A DNA stretch of 64,000 bases from contig JAYKYS010000001.1 in assembly GCA_036924285.1 (NCBI GenBank), forward strand, positions 1,659,501 to 1,723,500, written 5' to 3'. Under the pieces are notes generated by a model. It was not told the origin of the DNA and ran no database searches. It saw only the letters and a program-made list of their open reading frames with translations. The DNA comes from Asterella californica (Eukaryota; Streptophyta; Marchantiopsida; Marchantiales; Aytoniaceae). Positions 42,217-54,166 of the stretch are shown here, in pieces. Every line of letters starts with the position of its first letter. The stretch's first letter is position 1. A program made the position numbers and the translations under genes.

Positions 42217-42945
42217 CAAGATGAGGACATCTCCTTCCAGCGAGGGGTGAAGAAACGGCGAACCATACGAGTAGCAACTTGAGGCGATTTGGGCCGATGG
42301 ACTTTGTAGCTTTGACTTGTGTTTGGAAATAAAGATTTTGTTTCTTGAAAATTTGTCTAAGTGTATTGGTAGTGCATGGCTATGACTAGTTCTGATCAGA
42401 TGCCTAGGATGTTGTCAAGAGGAGGAACGAAGCACACTCAAAGGAAGCAAGCTGGTTTGGATAAGCATCTAAATCAAGACTAAGTCTTGATGTCAAGACT
42501 TAGGTTTGCCGTAGCGTTGGCAAAGCAAGTATGAACTTTCATACTTGTCTTGGGGCTTGGGATGATCTTGCTTTGTGGTTTTCTACAAAGTAAACTTAGT
42601 CTCGCGTCTAAGTCAAATCAGGTTGTGACCGGAAAGTGAGTTTCGGGGGACCTCGTAAGTAGGTGTGAATACTTATAGTTTGCAAGTTAGAGTCTTAAGT
42701 AGAATGTTTAGAAGTTGCCAACTAGTTTTGTTTAGGGTAAGCCAAAAAGGTAAGGCTTTTCCCGAGACTAGTTGGAATTTTCTAAGGGTTCTAGCGACAA
42801 CTTAAGACTCAAGCCAAGAAGGGAATTGCGGGTTAGCTACCAGAACGCAATTCTGGCGCCAAGGGGTTGGCTACCCATTTTGAACTTGGTGTTAACTTAA
42901 AGGATCATTGTTGATGAGGGCATCAACCTCCAAAGTGGGGGTGAG
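42217..42945 (+). other. B1 3' untranslated region and polypurine tract
   Basis: No gene is seen. AAAGTGGGGGTGAG at 42932-42945 abuts the 3' LTR and is the polypurine tract. The same region is present, reversed, at 44807-45490 in B2. Confidence 0.6.
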
Positions 42946-44059
42946 TGTCGCGCCCCTCATTCTCAAGATCGGGCGCAGACGCGAACAACAGAACCCTAGC
43001 GGACTTGCGCTAGGTTGTGAACGCTGCGAGTAGGACTTAACGGCTTGACCGGCAAGTCGGGATCAGATGAACCCTAAGTGGTTCTCTGAACCAAGGTTGG
43101 AACCTTAGGTTAGGACATAAGGGCCTACCCCAAGAGGGCCCCAGACGAACGCTGACCTAAGGGGGCGAGTCTGAGAACGGGCTGAAACATGAGTCTCAGA
43201 CATAGGTCTGAGACGTGGGACCGAGACGTGGGTCCGAGACGCAGACGAACCACAGGGTTCGACCCTGGGTCTGGACCACAGGTTTTCGGAAAAACTGCTA
43301 AGTGTTGGAGCTCCAGGGACGTTTTAGGTCGTGGACGGAGCTCCACGTAAGATCTCGAGGCGAGTGAGGTATCATTGGAAAGGTCTCGTCGAGAGCTTTC
43401 CAGTGATATATAACACTCCTCGATCTGACCTCCGAGCTGGAAGTTATGGCCGAACCACAATCGGGTTGTGGTATAATTTTCAGGGACCAAAGAGGAGGGC
43501 GGGGCCGCCGATCCCCAGAAGTATATATGAGGGGGGCTCGATGCCTGGGTGGGCCAGGACGAGTCACCCGACCCCAGGGTTCGGCGGGCGGACTCTGGGG
43601 GCATGAGGTGATGGCTGGGCCAGTTCCAAGGCACGTTCCGATCTAGACTTGGACGGCTAGACTTAGGAACGATGTAAGGGCTGGGGCAAGACTAGGGAAC
43701 GAGTCGGCGGGTTAGACCACCGTTCGGGAGCCTGGACCCAGACGGACATCACGGGCGGTTGGGCCGCTAGGTGTGCTGGAGGCACCGTTTAGGACCCTGG
43801 ACTTTATGAGAAGTCCGCCCCAAGTCATATTGTGACTTGCTCATGTTTGGGACCGACTTAGGCGGATCTAAGTCGGGACTTAGGATTGCTGAGCTTGATG
43901 ATTAGGGAGACGGTCCGGCTCCGGTCCGGACCAACCAGAACTAAGGTAAGTGGTGCATGGACGCTAACTTGTGATAGTGTTTGCAGGTTAGCGGTGTAAA
44001 GTTTGCGACCTACTGAGTTAGAGCTTCCGCTGGCGCAACAAGGCGGTAGGTGCGCGAAA
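42946..44059 (+). repeat. 3' LTR of B1
   Basis: It matches the 5' LTR at nearly every base. The clearest difference is the 4-bp indel block near 43410, after the shared GATATAT; single changes appear near 42970, 43060 and 43107. Confidence 0.88.
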
Positions 44060-44064
44060 GTCTT

Positions 44065-44806
44065 GCTCCAGCCCTTACAGCGTTCCTAAGTCTAGACGTC
44101 TAAGTCTGGACGGGAACGTGCCTTGGAACCGGTCCAGCCATCACCTCATGCCCCTAGAGTCCATCCGCCGAACCCTGGGGTCGGGTGACTCGTCCTGGCC
44201 CACCCAGGCATCGAGCCCCCCTCATATATACTTCTGGGGATCGGCGGCCCCGCCCTCCTCTTTGGTCCTTAAAAATTATACCACAACCTGATTGTGGTTC
44301 GGCCATAACTTCCAGCTCGGAGGTCAGATCGAAGAGTGTTATATATCACTGGAAAGCTCTCAACGAGACCTTTCCAATGATATCTCACTCGCCTCGAGAT
44401 CTTATGTGGAGCTCCGTCCACGATCTAAAACGTCTCTGGAGTTCCAACACTTAAGTCATTTTTCGGAAACCTGTGGTCCAGACCCAGACTCAAACCCTGT
44501 GGTCCGTCTGCGTCTCGGACCCACGTCTCGGTCCTACGTCTCGGACCCACGTCTCAGACCTATGTTTGAGACTCATGTTTCAGCCCGTTTCCAGACTCGC
44601 CCCCTTAGATCAGCGTTCGTCTGGGGCCCTCTTGGGGTAGGCCCTTATGTCCTAACCTTGGTTCAGAGAACCACTTAAGGTTCATCTGATCCTGACTTCC
44701 CGGCCAAGCCGTCAAGTCCTACCCGCAGCGTTCACAACCTAGCGCAAGTCCACTAGGGTTCCGTTGCTCGCGTCTGCGCCTGATCTTGAGAATGAGGGTC
44801 GCGACA
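44065..44806 (-). repeat. B2 3' LTR, piece 3
   Basis: It continues piece 2 after the B1 insertion and ends GGTCGCGACA, the 5' border of the LTR in reverse. Next to it (44807-44822), read on the minus strand, is the polypurine tract AAAGTGGAGGTGAG. Confidence 0.8.
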
Positions 44807-45493
44807 CTCACCTCCACTTTGGAGATTGATGCCCTCATCAACCTCCAAGTTAAGTTAACACCAAGTTCAAAATGGATAGCCAACCCCTTGGCGTCAGAAT
44901 TGCATTCTGGTAGCTAACCCGCAGTTCCCTTCTTGGCTTGAGTCTTAAGTTGTCGCTAGAACACTTAGAAAATTTCAACTAGTCTCGGGAAAAGTCTTAC
45001 CTTTTTGGCTTACCTTAAACAAAACTAGTTGACAATTTCTAAACATTCTACTTAAAACTCTAACTTGCTAACTATAAATATTCACACCTACTTACAAGGT
45101 CCCCCGAAACTCACTTTCTGGTCGCAACCTGGTTTGACTTAGACGCACGATTAAGTTTACTTTGTAGTTAGAAAACCGCAAAGCAAGATCACCCCAAGCC
45201 ACAAGACAAGTATGAAAGTTCATACTTGCTTTGCCAACGCTACGGCAAACCTAAGTCTTAACATCAAGACTTAGTCTTGATTTAGATGCTTATCCAAACC
45301 AGTTCACTTCCTTTGAGTGTGCTTCGTTCCTCCTCTTGACAACATCCTAGGCATCTGATCAGAACTAGTCATAGCCATGCACTACCAATACACTTAGACA
45401 AATTTTTCAAGAAACAAAATCTTTATTTCCAAACACAAGTCAAAGCTACAAAGTCCATCGGCCCAAATCGCCTCAAGTTGCTACTCGTATGGT

Positions 45494-48400
45494 TCATCGT
45501 TTCTTCACCTCTCGCTGGAAGGAGATGTCCTCATCTTGCTTACGCCCTTGTTGTCCTTGTCGCCGTTTGAAGAGGTCTAATACTTCGCTCGCATGTGAGA
45601 GATCTTCCTCTAGGACCCAAGTTGCTTCCTTCAAATGGTAACCACGCCATTTGACCAAGTACTCCATCCTGTTTGATTTGCGCCGAGATCGCAAAATGGA
45701 CTCCACCTCATATTCTGCTGCGCCTTGCACGACATCAGGTTGAGGCCTAAGAACTTGTTTGCGCTCCGGCCGCAAATCATCTTTGAAGTATTTCTTCAAC
45801 AAAGAAATATGGAAAGTCGGATGCAACTGCCATTTGAGAGGAAGGTCTAACGTATAGACATCTTCATGCGGATTCTTGATAATGACAAAAGGTCCCGCGA
45901 ACTTCGATGAAAACTTCGCCGATATTTCCTTTGGAAGTGTGAAGTTTTTCGCACTTAACCATACTTCTCTACCCACTTGAAACTTCACTGGCCGTCGATG
46001 CTTGTTTACCTGCTTCGTGTATCATTGCTGCGCCTTCTCGAGGTTCTTCTTTACTTGCTCCTCGCGCCGCTGCATTGCTGCCACCAACTCTTCAGCTGAT
46101 GTTTGCCGTGTTCTTGGTCGTGCCGATGTAGAACTCCCTGCAAGAGTTAAGTCAAGAGGCCCTTCTGGCTCACGTCCGTAAGCCAGCAAGAAAGGCGATT
46201 CGCTGGTTGCTGAATGCTTCGTGGAATTGTAGCAATACTCCGCAAGATTGAGCCACTCCGTCCAATCATTCTGATCCGCGCTCACATAATTCCTCAAGTA
46301 TTGATTCAGAACCGAGTTAACCTGTTCTGTTTGCCCATCTGTTTCCGGATGAAAGGCAGTACTAAATTTTAACTTAGTCCCTAATTTTTGAAACAAGTGT
46401 TTACAAAAGGCACTTGTGAACTTAGAGTCTCGGTCTGAAATAATACTCCGAGGTAATCCATGTGAACGCCACCAAGTATCTAGGAACAACCGAGAAGTCG
46501 TGAACGCTGTTGCAGTGTCCAAGGTCGGAGCAAACTTCGCTAGTTTGCTGAACCGATCAACTATCACAAAAATCGCGTTGTATCCATTCGAGTTAGGCAG
46601 AGAGGTAATGAAGTCCATGCTAATGCTTTCCCAAGGTCTGGCTGGAATCGGTAGAGGATGAAGCAACCCTTGTTTCTTCTCATAAGAAATGCGGTTCGCT
46701 TGACAGATTACACATGTTTTCACAAAGTGGGCGACATCGTCTTTCATGTGGGGCCAATAAAACTTTTTAGCTATCACTGCTAAAGTGGACTTTTCTCCGT
46801 TATGGCCTGATAAGGGCGCATCATGACATTCTTTGAGTAACTTAGTCCTGAGTTTTTCTTGTCCCACATAAACCCAACTGTTTGAACATGAGTAAACCAT
46901 ATCTTAGCTGCATGTTCTACAACTTCACTCCTCGCTTGAGCTGTTCCAGATACTACTTCGCTTGATCGTCGCTCCTGTAACCTTCACGTATTCGTCTCTC
47001 CAAGTCTGACTCTTTAGGATACATAGCTCGCAAAATTTATGTTGACGATGGAAGATATTTCTCCTTGCGACTCAAGGCGTCAGGGACCACATTGTCCTTT
47101 CCCGCTTTGTGGATTAATTCCACGTTCATGAGCGCCAAGGTATCATGCCACCGCAGTTGCTTTGGCGTCACTCGATCTTGTGTCTCAAAGTACTTGAGTG
47201 AAATATTATCAATATACACTTGGGTTTTGTGAAGTCCCAAGTAATGCCGTCATTTCCTCAAGCAATGAACCACCACAAACAGTTCCTTCTCGTGAGTCGG
47301 CCATCGACTCTCTGTCCCAGATAGCTTCTTGCTTTCGTACGCTACAGGTTTTCTATCCTGCACCAACACTCCGCCAATCGCATAGTCGCTTGCGTTGGTA
47401 TGCACTTCGAATGGTTTGTCGAACTTCGGCAGCTTCAAAACTGGCGCCTTTGACAAAATAGCTTTGATCGTCTGAAACGCATCATCTACCTCCTTGGTCC
47501 AACTTACCTGTGCGTCTTTGCCCGTCCAGTCCGTCAGCGGCTTCGCGATCTTTGAAAACCCCTTCACATACTTGCGATAGAACTGCACCAATCCTAAGAA
47601 TCGCCGCATCCCCTTCACTGTAGTCGGAGGCTTCCAAGTCACAATCGCGTCCACCTTCTGCATATCCGGGCTGACTCCTTCTGCACTAATGACATGTCTC
47701 AAGAAGTTAATGCGCTCCTAACCAAACTCACTCTTGTCAATGTTGGCAAACAGCTTATGCTCCTGCAGCTTCGTCAACACCACCCTTAGCTGCTCCGCGT
47801 GCGACTCCAAGGTTTGGAGTAGATCAAGATGTCGTCGATGTAAACGATGACAAACTCATCCATCTCCTCGCGAAAAATTGTGTTCATCAATGTAGTGAAC
47901 GTCGAAGGGGCGTTGCAGAGTCCAAATGACATCACCACGAATTCAAACGATCCGTATTTAGTTCGACAAGCGGTCTTCTCAACATCTGGGTCAGCTATCC
48001 GGATCTGGTAATATCCTGACTTCAAGTCTATCCTGCTGAAGTACTTTGCGCCCGCTAACCTATCAAAAAGGTCGTCTATCCTTGGCAAAGGATAATTATT
48101 CTTCACCGTCACCTTATTGAGTGCACGATAATCTACGCAGAGTCGTAACTTTCCATCCTTCTTCTTTGCGAAAAGAACTGGGGCTCCATAAGGTGACTTG
48201 CTGGTTCGAATATATCCCCGCGCTAATAGCTCGTCGAGTTGTCTTTTCAACTCAAGGAGTTCCACCTGATTGAGTCGGTAAGGGGCTTTGGAAGGTGGTT
48301 CCGATCCTGGCAAGACCTCGATCTTGTGATCCACCACCCGCCTTGGAGGTAACTCAGCAGGTAACTCATCCGTCAAGACATCCTCAAACTCCTTAATCAC

Positions 48401-49011
48401 TTCGTGAAGCACCGTCGGAAGTTTAGTCGCTTCTCTTGATGTTTCCTCTTGTTCGCCACTCGTCATCAAATCTGCAACCCGCATTAAACACAAGACTCCG
48501 TCGTTGAGTCCATCTGTTTACCTTTGATCAAATTCACTGCAAAGTCGTCAATTTTCCGCACCTTCCGGATCAGCCTCACTCCCAGCTTCCGTCCTTTAAC
48601 TCTAACGTTTAACCTTAAAGGTTTCCGCCTAAGTTCCACTTCAAACCTGTCCAAGAAAGTGTTCCTCAAAACCACATGGATATCATCCATCTCGCACACC
48701 GTGAAGTTCTCTGTGCACTTCAACTTCCCACACAGAAATCGTACGTCCAAGGCTACTTCAGAAGTTTGGTACGTCTTGCCCTTGGCAAAGCGCACCTGAA
48801 TAGGCTTGTCTGCCTTGGAGGTAGACAAGCCCAACTTCTTCACCAACTTTGGACTTATGAAGGAGTGAGTCGCTCCTGTGTCCACAAGAAAAGTAACATC
48901 ACGGTTAGCAACCTTGGCTTGTAGAAACATCAATCCCGGTGTCTTCTTCGTGGTTCTCAAGGTCACAGTCATCAGGCCCTCCAACAAGTCCTTAGCAACA
49001 AACGCATTCAT
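45494..49011 (-). pseudogene. Pol of B2: protease, RT, RNase H, integrase, chromodomain, many breaks
   Basis: The same order as B1, read right to left: protease LVDTGATHSFIS (intact DTG) near 48880, [11 protein letters not shown] near 47840, RNase H near 47400, integrase zinc finger (HDAPLSGH, CVICQANR) near 46700-46830, DDE core (SMDFITSLP, ISDRDSKFTS, HPETDGQTEQVN), tail and chromodomain (YEVESILRSRRKSNRMEYLV) to 45494. Breaks: one-base losses near 48510 and 47813, TAG at 47718-47720, TGA at 47250-47252, a shift near 46890, TGA at 46022-46024. The integrase core missing from B1 is present here. Confidence 0.87.
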
Positions 49012-49019
49012 GCTACAGT

Positions 49020-50116
49020 TACTAACCTTAGGTTTCGTGCACCCCTTGGCAATGTGACCCGCCTCGCCACAGTTGTAGCAAGTAAACTTAGCGCCATTGC
49101 CCTTCTGAGGTGTTTTGCCCCTTAGGTTTTACTCTTGTTTGCTGCCGCTTTGCTGTCGAGGCAGAAGAATCCTTCCGATCCTTCTCATCCTCATCCCATT
49201 GTCGTTTGAAGCCCTTGTTCTTCTTCTGGAACTTGTCCGTGCTGCGTGGTTCAAAGGGTTTCTGTTGCTGGACTTCGTCGTTCCCAATTCGCTCCGCTAG
49301 CTTCAAAAGTTCGGCACATGTCTCAGGTAGCTTCGGCATCCGAAAGAGAGCCTTCTCCGAGCTGGACTTGAGTCCCCCAACGAATATACATATTTTGGTC
49401 TCCTCAGTCCACTTGGAGAACGAGTCTAGTTTGGCACTTAACTCGCGCACATAAGCACTTAAGGTCCCCGTCTACTTCAGTCTCACCAACTCAACACCGT
49501 CCCGAATCCTTTGATACTCCGGAGTGAATCGTCCCGCGAGCAACTCCTTGAACTCCTTCCAAGCAAGCGCCGAGACGATCAAGGCATGCTCTTCCCTGTA
49601 TGCAGTCCACCAGAGAAGCGCATGATCCTTCAGGAACGTAACCGCCGCTCTCATCTTGTCTGACTCTTGAGCTTGATGTGCTTCAAAGTATAGGTCCAAC
49701 TCAGTTAAGAAATCCTTAACCTTGCGAGCCCGTCCTATACCTGTAAACGGGGTCGGCAAATTTGTCTTACAAAGCTTCCTGGTAGACGAGGAACTTCCTT
49801 GGTCTGCTTCAAGCTCAGCGATACGTTTATCCCTTGAGACCATGCCTTCCTGCATGGTCTTCATCATCTTGATGAGTTCCGCATACAAGGCTCCTTGACT
49901 TCCCGCGCTTGCATCGTTGGGCATCGCTGGCAAGACTCCATCTTGCTGCACTGGTGCCGCAGTTGGTATAGGGCTCCCTTGACGTTGAGGCGAAGGTTGT
50001 CGGTTGTCGTCCCCTGACTGTGCCTCAGGGTTAGCTCGAGCCGATCTGGTCCCAGTGTCAGCCGCCACTCCTCGTTTCTTGATCTTCCTCCTGGAACTCT
50101 GTCCTACGTCAGCCAT
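49020..50116 (-). pseudogene. Gag of B2, interrupted
   Basis: It starts MADVGQSSRRKIKKRG at 50116 and reads through the capsid region to TAG at 49472-49474 (CAG in B1), then continues in the same frame to 49088. A frameshift follows, before the zinc knuckle CYNCGEAGHIAKGC near 49030-49080. The segment around 49840 lost in B1 (MVSRDKRIAELEAD) is kept here, which shows that B1 carries the deletion. Confidence 0.85.
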
Positions 50117-50222
50117 CGCTCCAAGTGTTCACCTAGAAACGTTGATCTGCTTCGTGTCTCACGTTCCTCCTCAAGCGTCTAGCCGTCAGCCGTTACCTCA
50201 AGTTCTCGCTCACCGAAGCGTC

Positions 50223-50235
50223 GGCTATGATACCA
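50223..50235 (-). other. Primer-binding site of B2
   Basis: On the minus strand it reads TGGTATCATAGCC, two bases from the LTR. It differs from the initiator-Met match by one base (T for G), probably decay. Confidence 0.75.
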
Positions 50236-50237
50236 CT

Positions 50238-50387
50238 TTTCGCGCACCTACCGCCTTGTTGCGTCAGCGGAAGCTCTAACTCAGTAGGTCACAAACTTTA
50301 AACCGCTAACCTGCAAACACAATCACAAGTTAGCGTCCATGCACCACTTACCTTATCTCAGTTTGGTTCAGACTGGAGCCGGACCGT
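50238..50387 (-). repeat. B2 5' LTR, piece 1
   Basis: It starts TTTCGCGC next to the PBS and ends GGACCGT, where the type-E segment begins. The break is at the same base as that of the C2 solo LTR in the other B2 LTR. Confidence 0.78.
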
Positions 50388-50520
50388 TGTCGTAGCGAGA
50401 GCCTTTCCTTTGAGCAAGGGCGTACCTTCTGGCTGTGGTTAGCGATCGATGCACAGCAGAGCGACTAGTATCTCGTAGATTTCTCTCTGACTTCCTTGAT
50501 AACTAAGCATTTTCTTTCTC

Positions 50521-50724
50521 TCAGTAAAGGGTCAAGATAACTACACGGAAACGTTGGATGATCATGGGCACGACAAACGAGATATGCGATGACATGATCT
50601 CTCGATAGTATTCCTCTCCGAAGTTTCTCACTACTAGGGCTTCGTACATGGCTTTGGGTCGACAGATGTATCTTATCTCGCACTCGGTGTTAAAGTTTAC
50701 ATGAGGGAGCTGATTTAGATCCAT
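50521..50724 (-). CDS. LTR small ORF b (type E)
   Basis: This 67-codon ORF, with the same length as in types A and C, reads MDLN at the start, CRPK, VRNFGEEYYREIM and ends RFRVVILTLY. By eye about half its residues match type A, while the flanking DNA hardly aligns. That contrast is good evidence that the protein was under selection. Function unknown. Confidence 0.68.
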   Translation of the reverse strand: MDLNQLPHVNFNTECEIRYICRPKAMYEALVVRNFGEEYYREIMSSHISFVVPMIIQRFRVVILTLY

Positions 50725-50730
50725 CCTTCG

Positions 50731-50946
50731 TTAGATGAGGATAAAGACGGTGAGATTTCATTCCTGGCCATAAGTGACAACAGGTAAGATCACAGGGACA
50801 GGCGAGAGCATGACTTGCGCGGTAAAGTTATGCCCGAAGGATCCTATCAGAAACTGTTGAAAATGAACTCGTTCCATGTACATCAGTTTAATCTGGAAAG
50901 AGTTTCGAAAAGGAAATGTGGGCGGTAAGTAGAGTCCTTCGTCCAT
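50731..50946 (-). pseudogene. LTR small ORF a (type E), one nonsense codon
   Basis: The frame runs 216 bases from MDEGLYLPPTFPF to TAA, the same length as in types A and C. It contains FQIKL, HFQQFLIGSFG and PVILPVVTYG. A TGA at 50758-50760 stands where A and C have Trp (the W of E-x-W-D). TAA, then CGA AGG, then the ATG of ORF b keeps the usual spacing and frame. Confidence 0.62.
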
Positions 50947-52182
50947 CTCTCACAACATGTGCACTACAACTACAAAGGTATCTCGATCCATAAAACTCCG
51001 ATACAATCTCATAGGATCACCACGATCTCTCCACGAACAATCTCTTGAATTTCTCAAGGTCGAATGTCCCCCACACAAGTCACTCCCCTTTGCTTAAAAT
51101 TTTTGAACACAAAACAAGGATAGGTGCAAGCTCCCTAACCGAGCAACCCAAGCCACACGAGCTGATGAGGTGGCACACATGCACATCACATGTTTGATGC
51201 CGTCATACTCATCCACGTGTAGGTCGTCTGGGTGAAAGGTTCTAATGCATGCACCGTAACGTGTCCCAGTACAAGAGACTAGGCTAGACAGGTAGTCGAC
51301 TTTACAGGTCAAGGATCGCACTTTGCCACGTTGAGTGCGAACCTGACAACCACATGACGTGGTTACAACGTAGGTCGCTGAAGTCTTATCTACGCCTAGA
51401 ATACTCCCCAAAGCAATACAAACGTCACACTGGATACTTTTCTGCCAGCTGCCGCTAACAAGACTCGGGACCTGGACTAGATACCATTGCCGATACAACT
51501 CGACAGAAAAACAGCGAACTTTCACACATGATAGGTACAGATCTACAGCTCAGTCTCCTCTCAAACTTGCCACGTAGGTAGGATACAAGAATCACTACTT
51601 ACAGGTCAAATTTCAGGAAGATCTGACGGCTAGATCTCCTCCCACAATTAACACAAATTTACAGAAACTAACACGCACTTCCAATCTCAGATTCAAGACA
51701 GAAGCTTCTTCGCCTAAATAAACCGTCCACTTCCACTCAAACTTCCTGTGCTATCAATTCAGAAGGTAAACTCACTACTCATGAAATTTGAGCCGATTTG
51801 ACCGTTCGGATCATCCTCCACAAATCACCAAACTTGCTGCTCCAGATTGAAAGCTTTCTGCACCCCGTCGTCTTCAAATCGCCATTGCGCTCAATCCGCA
51901 TAACATCCGGTGGTGAAATTTGGGGTCAGACCTTCAGCAATTGACAGATTACAAGCTCATGAAATCTGGTCTCAATCTGACGGCTCAATCACTCAAACTC
52001 CTTAATCTTACAATCGGAAGAGAAAGCTATGTACTCTCATCACTCTATGAACTTCAAATCGTCATAACGTATGCCTTGGACCTCCAAATCGAGTGAAATT
52101 TGTGGTCAGATTGCTCCTCCCGTCGAGAGCTCTCCGCCCATACCCTTTGATCTCCAAAATCCCTCGTCAAAGTGCCCGGAAT

Positions 52183-53108
52183 CAAGCTCAACATTCCCTA
52201 AGTCCCGACCTAGACCCGCCTAGGTCGATCGCAAACATGAGCAAGTCACAAGATGACTTGGGGCGGACTTCCCATAAAGTCCAAGGTCCTAAACGGTGCC
52301 TCCAGCACACCTAGCGGTCCAACCGCCCGTGATGTCCGTCTGGGTCTAGGCTCCCGAACGGTGGTCTAACCCGCCGACTCGTTCCCTAGTCTTGCCCAGC
52401 CCTTACAGCGTTCCTAAGTCCAGACGTCCAAGTCTCGACGGGAACGTGTCTTGGAACCGGCCCAACCATCACCTCATGCCCCCTGAGTCCGCCCACCGAA
52501 CCCTGGGGTCGGGTGACTCGTCCTGGCCCATCCAGGCATCGAGCCCCTCTCATATATACTTCTGGGGATCGGCGGCCCCGTTCTCCTCTTTGGTCCTTAA
52601 AAATTATACCACAACCCGATTGTGGTTCGGCCATAACTTCCAGCTCCGAGGTCAGATCGAAGAGTGTTATATATCAATAGAAAGCTCTCGACAAGACCTT
52701 TCCAATGATATCTCACTCGTCTCGAGATCTTATGTGGAGCTCCGTCCACGACCTAAAACGTCTCTAGAGCTCCAACACTTAGTCATTTTTCGGAAACCTG
52801 TGGTCCAGACCCAGACTCGAACCCTGTGGTCCGTCTGCGTCTCGGACCCACGTCTCTGTCTCACGTCTCGGACTCACGTCTTAGACCTATGTTGGAGATC
52901 AGCGTTCGTCTCGGGCCCTCTTGGGGTAGGCCCTTATGTCCTAACACAAGGTTCCAACCTTGGTTCAAAGAACCACTTAGGGTTCATCTGATCCCGACTT
53001 CCCGGCCAAGCCGTCAAGTCCTACTCGTAGCGTTCACAACCTAGCGCAAGTCCACTAGGGTTCCGTTGCTCGCGTTTGCGTCCGATCTTGAGAATGAGGG
53101 TCGCGACA
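52183..53108 (-). repeat. B2 5' LTR, piece 2
   Basis: It matches the B1 LTR reversed. It runs through the uninterrupted B1 target site near 52386 to TCGCGACA at 53108. Confidence 0.8.
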
Positions 53109-54166
53109 GTTCCTCTATCGTGCGATCACTTATACAGGCATGGCAGTTTCAGCAACAACTTCTCTCCAAATTGCTCGAAAATGACCAAAATGACAATAGA
53201 TGATATCGAAAAAATCTGAAATTACTAATTATAGAAATATCTTCGAACTTTGAGACCTCAGTCCTCCCAAACCAATTGACCAATGATGATCAAACTTCAT
53301 AGGAAGCTTGATTGGACCTTTCACTCCTACCTTGAATAATTTTCAGATCGAAATCTTAAACAATTCTCAATATGGATCAAACCGTAATCTGTGCTAACTT
53401 AAGAGCTTTACAGACCCAGGTACATTTGATCCAAGATTCTGAACAAACTACTCAACCATTTGAAGTGAAACTTCTCAAGTATCTTACAGATAAGACATGC
53501 TTCAATCCTGGAAAGTTTCACTTAGAAATTCGACTCAGAACTTAAGCAATAGCAAACTATCCATGACTATCGCAGTCGTTGTTCCCGTCTTATCATGTCT
53601 GCACTTCTCAACTTCAATCGGTCGATTCAGAATCCAAATCGATCAAGAACTTGATGAAATTGATATCAAAACGACCAGCACGTCGTCATCTCTCCAACCC
53701 AACAGACATCTCCTCAAAACTCCTCACGAATCTCTCGGAACAACTAGAAACGTAGCGATAGATACGAATTGCATCCCCCTCCACTCAGTCGATCATAACG
53801 CCCTCATCCTGCCATCAAATCGACCGATTCTTCAGCCCTGATTGTAGCCCCGGTAGAGAGCTCTTCAACCATATCCTTCGTTTTGCAAATGGACCTCCGA
53901 AGCCTCCAGAAACCACAGAAACGTTGCGAGGATCAGCTAGAACACCATTGGTCCAAAAGTGGACCAATAAGAGCAAAAAGAGCTTTACTTTTGTCTTTTC
54001 TCAACTCAATTTTTTCCCCTAGAACGAATTTTTACTCTCCAAGGAGACACAAGACATCAACAAGACTCTAAGACCTCAATAAATCCTTCAGATATGTCGA
54101 TGAATTCTTCGCGATTCGTAACTACATAGAAGCGCTCAATCAGAATGGAAACGATTAAGTCGCAGA

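Larger units (their letters stand above)
36935..44059 (+). mobile_element. B1: Ty3 chromovirus, integrase core deleted
   Basis: Ends TGTCGCGC and GCGCGAAA; LTRs of 1110 and 1114 bp; perfect GTCTT duplication (36930-36934, 44060-44064). The empty site is visible in the other B2 LTR near 52386. The LTRs differ by a few substitutions and one small indel block, so it is young. The coding region has a 13-bp deletion in gag, a nonsense codon in the protease motif and a deletion of about 0.5 kb in the integrase. If these changes predate insertion, it was moved in trans; if not, they came quickly afterwards. Confidence 0.88.
50388..52182 (-). repeat. Type-E LTR segment, rearranged
   Basis: It starts TGTCGTAGCG after CCGT, as a type A/C-like LTR would. 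The right end lacks CGACA and a target duplication; about a dozen bases of the B LTR are also missing there, pointing to a deletion. It holds the twin ORFs on the minus strand (50521-50946). On the minus strand, a GGAGAGCTCTCGAC block that lies downstream of the ORFs in type A is found upstream here (near 52125). So the order is permuted, perhaps two fused LTR fragments. The open frame at 51094-51525 has no support from another copy. Confidence 0.6.
34229..53108 (-). mobile_element. B2: decayed Ty3 chromovirus, minus strand, with nested insertions
   Basis: The ends are TTTCGC (34229) and GCGACA (53108), flanked by perfect GTTCC duplications (34224-34228 and 53109-53113); the flanks rejoin into one type-A LTR. 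Its 3' LTR is in three pieces (34229-34378, 36712-36934, 44065-44806), split by a type-C solo LTR and by B1. Its 5' LTR is in two pieces (50238-50387 and 52183-53108), split by the type-E segment. The PBS is on the minus strand at 50223-50235 (TGGTATCATAGCC, one base off the initiator-Met match). Without insertions it would be about 8 kb. Confidence 0.85.

Noticed and set aside
51094..51525. 143-aa minus-strand frame in the type-E segment
   Set aside because: No second copy supports it and it has no recognisable motif; possible but unsupported.
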